Position numbers and translations under genes: made by a program | Part shown: positions 1 through 4,388 of the stretch, piece by piece | How positions within the stretch are numbered: the first letter of the stretch is position 1 | Layout of the letters: every line of letters begins with the position of its first letter | Source: Candidatus Aminicenantota bacterium | Lineage (GTDB): Bacteria > Acidobacteriota > Aminicenantia > Aminicenantales > Aminicenantaceae | DNA: 7,337 nt | Direction of reading: 5' to 3' | NCBI GenBank assembly: GCA_030617525.1 | Contig: JAUWVG010000108.1 | Span: 1-7,337 of the forward strand | Notes under the pieces: generated by a model | Databases searched by the model: none | What the model saw: only the letters and a program-made list of their open reading frames with translations | What the model was told of the DNA's origin: nothing

Positions 1-477
1 TTCGAATACATAAGAGGAGAGATAAAGTGCTCCGATGCACTCGTCAAACAACTCTACAGCGAGAGTCCAGAAGCTCAATTGATCAATGGAGTGCCGGGAC
101 TTGGGATGCTTTTATCTGTTTTAACAGTGACAGAGATAGCAGAGGTCGAGAGATTCAGTTCAGATGCAAAGCTTCACAGCTATGTGGGGTTGATTCCATC
201 GACGCATGCCTCAGGGGAAAGGTCCTACCATGGGAGACTGATACATCAGGGGAACAAGTGGCTGAGATGGGCGATGGTTGAGGCTGTATGGCCAGCAGTG
301 AGAGCAGATTGCGGGATTAGTATGCTGTATCAAAGGATAGCCAAGAGGAAAGGAGCAAACTCTGCCAAAATAGCAGTAGCCCGGAGGCTGTTGACAATCA
401 TTTACCGCATGCTCAAGGAAAAGAGAGGCTATGAATTTAATAAAATAAAAGGATCGGTTGCCTTGTTTCGTAACTAA
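1..477 (+). CDS. IS110-family transposase, C-terminal part (5' end outside window)
   Basis: The frame is open from base 1 and gives 158 residues before a TAA stop. The protein matches the C-terminal Transposase_20 domain of IS110/IS116/IS902 transposases: a helix-hairpin-helix-like stretch (INGVPGLG, residues 28-35), then FSSDAKLHSYVGLIPS (52-67), ASGERSYHGRL (70-80) and HQGNKWLRWAMVEA (82-95). Ser71 (codon 211-213) in ASGE lies where the family's catalytic serine is found. This serine works with an N-terminal RuvC-like DEDD domain, which is off the left edge. These enzymes perform RNA-guided, site-specific recombination through a circular intermediate. The C-terminus shows no frameshift or internal stop, so the copy may be intact beyond the window. 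Family assignment is confident; whether it belongs to the IS110 or IS1111 subgroup cannot be decided from this part. Confidence 0.93.
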   Translation, partial: FEYIRGEIKCSDALVKQLYSESPEAQLINGVPGLGMLLSVLTVTEIAEVERFSSDAKLHSYVGLIPSTHASGERSYHGRLIHQGNKWLRWAMVEAVWPAVRADCGISMLYQRIAKRKGANSAKIAVARRLLTIIYRMLKEKRGYEFNKIKGSVALFRN

Positions 478-487
478 TGGACCATCA

Positions 488-592
488 AGGCCGCATTCTT
501 GCGGAGATTAAGGAACCGAGACCGAATATTATGGTGTGTGCGGACTCAATTTTTTAGTTGAGGGCACCGATAGAAGTATGGTTCAAAAACCT
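488..592 (+). ncRNA. candidate IS-encoded guide (bridge/seek) RNA segment
   Basis: Three hairpins follow the transposase stop in a row. The first is CCGCA/TGCGG (491-495 with 500-504, TTCT loop). The second is CTCAA/TTGAG (545-549 with 558-562), extended across a bulge by CGG/CCG (541-543 with 567-569). The third is GGTT/AACC (580-583 with 588-591). In IS1111-subgroup elements the guide RNA is encoded in the 3' non-coding end after the transposase gene, and its internal loops pair with donor and target DNA. Position and modular hairpins fit that. No promoter was recognised, no guide-target pairing can be tested without the element's insertion sites, and the ends are arbitrary. A plain 3' UTR with chance stems is the alternative. 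Confidence 0.28.
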
Positions 593-701
593 GAATGAAA
601 AAAAGATAAGGAGGTTTATGAAGAAATAACTTGCATTGCATCATCATAGAAGTTACGGAGGCGCCGAGAGGAACGATGAGGGAATGGCGTTAAAAATCCG
701 A

Positions 702-721
702 GTGGAGCGCTTCCACCTTTT
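702..721 (+). terminator. weak terminator-like hairpin
   Basis: A 5-bp stem GTGGA/TCCAC (702-706 with 712-716) with loop GCGCT is followed by C and four T. It would shield the lepB promoter from IS transcription. The stem is short and the T-run brief, so this could equally be part of the IS end or a chance structure. Confidence 0.3.
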
Positions 722-735
722 CAGATTTTATCTTA

Positions 736-805
736 CTTGATTTCGAATTACTTTACAGAACTTGTTCTTAGAATCATGTTCTTAGAATCATGGAAATGCG
801 GATGC
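736..805. repeat. dispersed repeat arm with internal 14-bp tandem duplication
   Basis: Setting aside one extra 14-bp unit, this stretch aligns over 56 positions with 3466-3521, about 46 identical by hand count; in the inner 41 positions (from CTTTACAG to GGATGC) 36 match. The unit GTTCTTAGAATCAT occurs twice in tandem at 764-777 and 778-791, and only once (as GTTCTTGAAATCAT) in the other copy. Both carry the small palindrome AGAAC-N2-GTTCT (757-768 here). The related copy is the right arm of a palindromic element, so this is probably the right arm of a second, left-truncated copy. No left arm was found in the ~200 bp upstream, where the IS lies. It stands 21 bp before the lepB -35 box. Confidence 0.7.
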
Positions 806-825
806 TACAGATAAGGACAATTCTA

Positions 826-854
826 TTGATGAAATGGATGATTTCGGCTATAGT
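826..854 (+). promoter_or_regulatory. probable sigma70-type promoter of lepB
   Basis: TTGATG (826-831), a 17-bp spacer and TATAGT (849-854) match TTGACA/TATAAT at 4/6 and 5/6 with ideal spacing. Transcription would begin near 861. That is downstream of the first in-frame ATG (857) and about 17 nt before the second ATG (878), which is why the second ATG is preferred for lepB. Confidence 0.55.
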
Positions 855-877
855 AGATGTTTCATTCGAGACTTGAA

Positions 878-1579
878 ATGCCTAAAGAAAAGAAAAAACG
901 CGAAAGAAGTGTATTCAGAGAGTATTTTGAACTCATTGCTGAAACAGCCATATTTGTGTTCTTTGTGATGACCTTTATTGTCCAGGCCTTCCAGATACCA
1001 ACGGGATCGATGGAGACTACTCTTTTAGTCGGCGATTTCTTGCTGGTGAATAAGATGGCCTATACTCAGCCAAAATATGGATTTGAGAAGCTCATCCTTC
1101 CTCAAAGAGACATCCAGAGAGGAGATGTTATTGTTTTTAAATATCCAAAGGAACTGGATAAGGATTTTGTCAAACGGGTTGTTGCCTTGGGAGGGGAAAA
1201 AGTCGAGATCAAAGACAAACAGGTCTACATAAATGACGAACCGATCACGGAGGAGTACAAAGTCCATAACGACGAAAGGGTTTATACACGAAGCGAGTAT
1301 TATCGATATGATGATCTCATAAGGGATAATTTCGGTCCTCAAATCGTCCCTCCGGGTCATATCTTTGCTATGGGAGACAATCGGGACAACAGCAGTGACA
1401 GCCGTTTCTGGGGTTTTTTGCCTATTAATTATGTAAAAGGCAGGCCCTGGGTTATCTATTTTTCTTATCGGGCTGAAAGCGGCGCTTACCTGAAAACAAG
1501 CGTGAGAGAAAGATTGAAAAAATTTGTGAGCTTCATCCCGAAGGCAAGGTGGAAAAGGGTTTTCAAGATAGTTCAGTAA
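878..1579 (+). CDS. lepB: signal peptidase I
   Basis: Type I signal peptidase (family S26) removes signal peptides from exported proteins at the outer face of the cytoplasmic membrane. From ATG 878 it has 233 residues: a basic start (MPKEKKKRERS), one hydrophobic anchor at about 20-38, then the catalytic domain. All signature boxes are present: PTGSM with nucleophile Ser44, the KRVVALGG box with general-base Lys99, and GDNRDNSSDSR at 166-176. The region between Lys99 and the last box is long (the EEYKVHNDERVYTRSEYYRY stretch), as in Gram-negative-type enzymes. A second ATG at 857 would add MFHSRLE, but it lies upstream of the predicted transcription start; only a weak GAG (868-870) precedes 878. 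A basic tail (RERLKKFVSFIPKARWKRVF) follows the domain and may lie on the membrane surface. Convergent with the next gene, 38 bp between stops. Confidence 0.95.
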   Translation: MPKEKKKRERSVFREYFELIAETAIFVFFVMTFIVQAFQIPTGSMETTLLVGDFLLVNKMAYTQPKYGFEKLILPQRDIQRGDVIVFKYPKELDKDFVKRVVALGGEKVEIKDKQVYINDEPITEEYKVHNDERVYTRSEYYRYDDLIRDNFGPQIVPPGHIFAMGDNRDNSSDSRFWGFLPINYVKGRPWVIYFSYRAESGAYLKTSVRERLKKFVSFIPKARWKRVFKIVQ

Positions 1580-1603
1580 CTTTCACAGAGAAAACTATCT
1601 TTT
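1565..1603 (+). terminator. AT-rich terminator hairpin straddling the lepB stop
   Basis: AAGATAGTT (1565-1573) pairs perfectly with AACTATCTT (1593-1601) over 9 bp, with a 19-nt loop holding the lepB TAA, and runs into TTTT (1600-1603). A competing 6-bp stem TTCACA/TGTGAA (1582-1587 with 1603-1608) overlaps it. Both are A/T-rich, so termination strength is uncertain. No T-run is seen for the opposite strand. Confidence 0.4.
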
Positions 1604-1617
1604 GTGAATAATTCAGG

Positions 1618-3267
1618 CTATTTGCGGGGGGGGGGATTGATTTTGTAATCTTCGTAGGACGAAATATAGAGAACCGGATTTTTATACTCGTTCAAGAAAA
1701 TCGAACTTTTGACAATTCCATCCATGTCCTTTCCCACTGGCAGACCTAAATAATTGAGCAGGGTTGGTGCGATATCAACCAGCTTCATTCCCGAGATGCT
1801 TTTCCCCTTATTGATTTCCTGCCCATAGAAAAAAACCACTCCTTCGGGCGCTCTTTCGTGATAAGCAGAAATTTCAGCATTGCCCAGCATCCATTCGACA
1901 AACCTTTTCCACAGGGGGAGTGGTTCGGAACCATGAGGTGAGTAGACAACAAGAAGTTCTTCACCCATTTTCAGGGAAGCTAAATACTTACTGATGATCT
2001 GATCGTAGAATTGGTAATAGCGTTCGATGACAGTGCTGTATTTATTGATTTCATCCTGGTTCAGAATGCCGAAAAGTTCGGGAAAGCTGTATTTATAAAA
2101 ATATGATTCAGCGATGTTCAGGCCGTTGAGAAAAAAATAGAGCATCTGGGGTTGCTGCTGGTTTTTCAGCTCTGTGACTGATTCTTCGAATTCCACATCT
2201 GTGTAGAGTGCAGTTTTAACCAGTTGGAAGATTTCATCAGTTTCAAATTTGAGGTCTTCAAACAAATGGTTAAATGTGGTTTCCGCTTTTTGGCCCGGCT
2301 TCTCGATTTCAAGATTGAACGGCCAATCTTTTTTTACATACGTCGTACCATAGTCATCAAATATCTTCCAGATATCTTTGGTGTGTACTTGTGGAATATT
2401 TGGCGCAAAGCTGAGAAATGGAGTTCTGAGAAACTGTCTGAAAAAAAGATATCGTGGAACAACTTCCAATTGATTTTCGAGGCCCAGGAAATTATAGGTG
2501 AATAAGGAAATATGTCGGTGTTTAGAGGGGAATTTACCTGTATTAAAGGAATGATTCAGCATGAGGGGCTCATTTGGAGAGAAGCTTTCCAGCCGTCCCC
2601 AGCTTCCCTGGTCCATTAGCACTTGAAAATTTCGGAGTTTTCCCTCGTTGATGAGTGGAATAAGAAAGTCGAAGCTCAGTCCTTCAAGTCCGATGATAGT
2701 GATTTTCTTTTCGATTTTTGTGGCTTCAAGATTGGCAAATATTTCTTTCTCTTGGGGCTGAGGAAAATTTGTTCTCTGGAAAATCGTGAGAATCATTGTT
2801 GCGGCAAAGAGGATAGGGAAGAGCCAGAGAATTATTTTTTTCTTCGAACTGTGGTAAGAATAAAGAATGATGACCCCGAGGATGGAAAAAAGGATCAAGA
2901 AAATAGGTTGGGTATCAAGAAAATATAATGTCCGTAAATCGAAAAATGATATGAAAAAATCGCGGTTGGCTTTGAAAATGATCAAATAGATGAAAATAAG
3001 CAAAGAAAAACTGACTATGAGAAATGAGGGAGAAATGAAAGTGATGTGTCTTTTTTTTCCCGCAAAAAATTGATAGACATAAAAGATCAGCACACACAGA
3101 AATGTGATGAAGAGTCCATATATAATAAAAAGGAATAGAGTAAGCTGGCTGAAGGCCTTGATCTGGAACGACAGGTTTATATTGAGATCCAGGATAAGAA
3201 GGGCGAGAAGGCTGCTGAAAAACAATCCACTTATTAACGAATTGGCAAGGACTTTCAGGAATTTCAT
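1618..3267 (-). CDS. membrane protein with degenerate alkaline-phosphatase-superfamily domain
   Basis: 549 residues. Five predicted membrane helices (about 7-28, 43-67, 78-98, 119-137, 146-163) have positive cytoplasmic loops (GKKRH after helix 2, SSKKK after helix 4), so the C-terminal domain should face the periplasm or exterior. Residues ~188-520 follow the layout of type I phosphodiesterase/nucleotide-pyrophosphatase-like members of the alkaline phosphatase superfamily: ITIIGLEGLSFD (189-200), NTGKFPSKH (242-250), YSPHG (442-446), AYHERAPEGVVFFYG (468-482) and VDIAPTLLNYLGLP (497-510). Compared with the remembered consensus, most active-site residues are changed: GLDG Asp is Glu195, the Thr/Ser nucleophile is Asn238, the D-x3-H pair is Asn384/Ser388, and SDHG Asp is Pro444. 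His445 and His470 remain. It may therefore be a binding or scaffold protein rather than an enzyme. The ATG has no Shine-Dalgarno and TAA lies just upstream in frame. Substrate unknown. Confidence 0.75.
   Translation of the reverse strand: MKFLKVLANSLISGLFFSSLLALLILDLNINLSFQIKAFSQLTLFLFIIYGLFITFLCVLIFYVYQFFAGKKRHITFISPSFLIVSFSLLIFIYLIIFKANRDFFISFFDLRTLYFLDTQPIFLILFSILGVIILYSYHSSKKKIILWLFPILFAATMILTIFQRTNFPQPQEKEIFANLEATKIEKKITIIGLEGLSFDFLIPLINEGKLRNFQVLMDQGSWGRLESFSPNEPLMLNHSFNTGKFPSKHRHISLFTYNFLGLENQLEVVPRYLFFRQFLRTPFLSFAPNIPQVHTKDIWKIFDDYGTTYVKKDWPFNLEIEKPGQKAETTFNHLFEDLKFETDEIFQLVKTALYTDVEFEESVTELKNQQQPQMLYFFLNGLNIAESYFYKYSFPELFGILNQDEINKYSTVIERYYQFYDQIISKYLASLKMGEELLVVYSPHGSEPLPLWKRFVEWMLGNAEISAYHERAPEGVVFFYGQEINKGKSISGMKLVDIAPTLLNYLGLPVGKDMDGIVKSSIFLNEYKNPVLYISSYEDYKINPPPRK
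1626..1635. repeat. G10/C10 homopolymer tract at the 3' end of the membrane-protein gene
   Basis: Ten G on the + strand (C10 in the gene) encode the terminal Pro-Pro-Pro-Arg. One C fewer would replace the Arg-Lys end with about 20 other residues; one more would give a slightly longer Pro-Gln-Ile-Ala end. It is a slippage-prone site and also a classic place for sequencing error. Confidence 0.9.
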
Positions 3268-3273
3268 AACAAA

Positions 3274-3302
3274 AAATTATCATGTTTCCCCGGTGCCGTC
3301 AA
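3274..3302 (-). promoter_or_regulatory. possible promoter giving a leaderless mRNA for the phosphatase-fold protein
   Basis: On the minus strand TTGACG (3302-3297) is followed after 17 bp by TAATTT (3279-3274), or after 15 bp by GATAAT (3281-3276). With the 17-bp spacing, transcription would start at about 3267, which is the A of the ATG. This fits the lack of any Shine-Dalgarno before that start. The -10 box is mediocre. Confidence 0.4.
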
Positions 3303-3322
3303 CACTGGTGTAATAGAAGTGA

Positions 3323-3521
3323 GCATTCCCATTTCCATGATTTTTTTCAGAGTTCTGGGAAGATGATGGAGAAATCCGTATCGGAGGACGAGCGGGCATG
3401 GTTCCTCCCCTGGAGGAGAGCGAGGACGGAGATCGAGTAAGTTTTCCTCGCTGGGGAAAACGCAACGTGGTTTCTCATCACTTTACAGAACTCGTTCTTG
3501 AAATCATGCAAATGGGGATGC
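3323..3521. mobile_element. 199-bp palindromic MITE-like element with imperfect terminal inverted repeats
   Basis: The left arm starts GCATTCCCATTTCCATGATT (3323-3342). The reverse complement of the right arm starts GCATCCCCATTTGCATGATT (from 3521). Allowing small gaps, about 42 of ~52 positions agree, including the blocks GAGTTCTG, AAG, TGATG and AGAAA. The arms flank a G+C-rich core with nested stems: TCCTCC/GGAGGA (3403-3408 with 3412-3417), AGCGAGGA/TCCTCGCT (3419-3426 with 3445-3452) and GTTTTCC/GGAAAAC (3441-3447 with 3455-3461); the last two are mutually exclusive. No coding potential beyond a 61-codon shadow frame. It fills most of the 304-bp space between divergent genes, and its right arm recurs at 736-805. 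No target-site duplication was recognised. A structured RNA or attenuator is the alternative. Confidence 0.6.
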
Positions 3522-3571
3522 GTAAAAAAGTCTGAAAAAGTTGAATCAAAAGAAGATATAAAATAAGATAA

Positions 3572-4384
3572 TTGAAAGTGGATAATCCAATTATTGCTCT
3601 TATGACCGATTTCGGAGAAAATGATTTTTTTGTGCCTTCCTTAAAAGGTGTTATTGCCAGCATCAATCCAGCGGCAAAGGTTATAGATATCACTCACAAC
3701 ATTCCTTCATTTGATGTGTTTGCAGGGAGTTTTGTTCTCTTTGCTTCTTATAGGTTTTTTCCAAAACAAACCATTTTTGTTACGGTTGTCGATCCTGGTG
3801 TGGGTTCTGCCAGAAAAATCTTACTTATAGAGACTGAAAAATATTGTTTTATCGCTCCGGACAACGGTATTCTCAGTCTAGTACTGGAAGAGGAAGGTGT
3901 TTTTCGAGCAACAGAAATCTCTGATCCAAAGTTTTTCCTTCCGCTAACCGGTGTGACTTTTGATGGGCGGGACAAAATGGCCCCTGTATCGGCTTGGTTG
4001 TCCCTTGGAGTATCCCCAGAGGAATTCGGTCCAAGTATAAAGGATGTTCAAAAAAAAGAACTGAGCGCACCACATCAGACCGACAATGAAATTCAGGGCA
4101 CTGTACTCTATGAAGACAAGTTTGGAAATTTGATCACCAACATATCTTTATCCCATCTTGATCCCTTTTTAAAAAAATATGGACGAGAAGCCGTTCGTCT
4201 GATTGCCGGAGATAATATAATAATGTATGGAGATAATTATTCAGCCGTTCCTACCGGGGAGCCAGTTTTTCTCTTTGGAAGTTTGGGCTTATTAGAGATC
4301 GCCGTTAGGGAGGGATCGGCTCTTAATAAATTAAAGGTGAAAGCGGGAGACAGCATAAAAGTCGAACATCTTGATAATCAATAG
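3572..4384 (+). CDS. S-adenosyl-L-methionine hydrolase (adenosine-forming), DUF62 / SAM hydroxide adenosyltransferase family
   Basis: The family hydrolyses SAM to adenosine and methionine in the cytoplasm with a water-derived hydroxide nucleophile; it is related to the SAM chlorinase and fluorinase. The 270 residues cover the usual length. Motifs: ALMTDFGENDFF (9-20), DITHNIPSFDV (39-49), VVDPGVGSAR (72-81), IAPDNGILS (94-102), TFDGRDKMAP (129-138), then the C-terminal domain with DKFGNLITNI (182-191) and LLEIAVREGSA (240-250). The hydrolase triad is Asp-Arg-His. Asp74 and Arg81 are present, but the expected His (TFHGRD) is Asp131 (GAT at 3962-3964). Start TTG at 3572 (or GTG at 3578) is chosen because the first ATG, codon 11, would delete the opening beta strand. 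No Shine-Dalgarno. An A8 tract (4050-4057) lies in the interdomain linker. First gene of a tight pair with the helicase. Confidence 0.88.
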   Translation: MKVDNPIIALMTDFGENDFFVPSLKGVIASINPAAKVIDITHNIPSFDVFAGSFVLFASYRFFPKQTIFVTVVDPGVGSARKILLIETEKYCFIAPDNGILSLVLEEEGVFRATEISDPKFFLPLTGVTFDGRDKMAPVSAWLSLGVSPEEFGPSIKDVQKKELSAPHQTDNEIQGTVLYEDKFGNLITNISLSHLDPFLKKYGREAVRLIAGDNIIMYGDNYSAVPTGEPVFLFGSLGLLEIAVREGSALNKLKVKAGDSIKVEHLDNQ

Positions 4385-4388
4385 CGTT

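Larger units (their letters stand above)
1..600 (+). mobile_element. IS110-family insertion sequence, right part (right end approximate)
   Basis: The transposase C-terminus plus the structured non-coding DNA after it are interpreted as the right part of an IS110/IS1111-type element. Family members lack ordinary terminal inverted repeats and target duplications, so the boundary cannot be fixed by eye. The value 600 only marks the end of the hairpin cluster. The element must end before the lepB promoter at 826, and probably before the dispersed repeat at 736. Confidence 0.5.

Noticed and set aside
611..630. Mini-ORF after AAGGAGG (ATG-AAG-AAA-TAA)
   Set aside because: Three codons only; more likely part of IS-end or non-coding sequence.
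764..791. CRISPR or minisatellite array
   Set aside because: Only two adjacent 14-bp units without spacers; a simple tandem duplication inside a repeat arm.
3280..3465. 61-codon ORF on the minus strand
   Set aside because: It lies within the palindromic element, is rich in Arg/Pro/Ser as expected from structured G+C-rich DNA, and matches no protein type I know.
3378..3470. SAM riboswitch or other known riboswitch upstream of the SAM hydrolase
   Set aside because: Strong stems exist but no conserved SAM-riboswitch core is seen, and the symmetrical arms fit a palindromic repeat better.
3572..4384. SAM-dependent chlorinase or fluorinase
   Set aside because: The Asp74-Arg81 pair of the hydrolase group is kept and there is no natural-product context; only the histidine position deviates.
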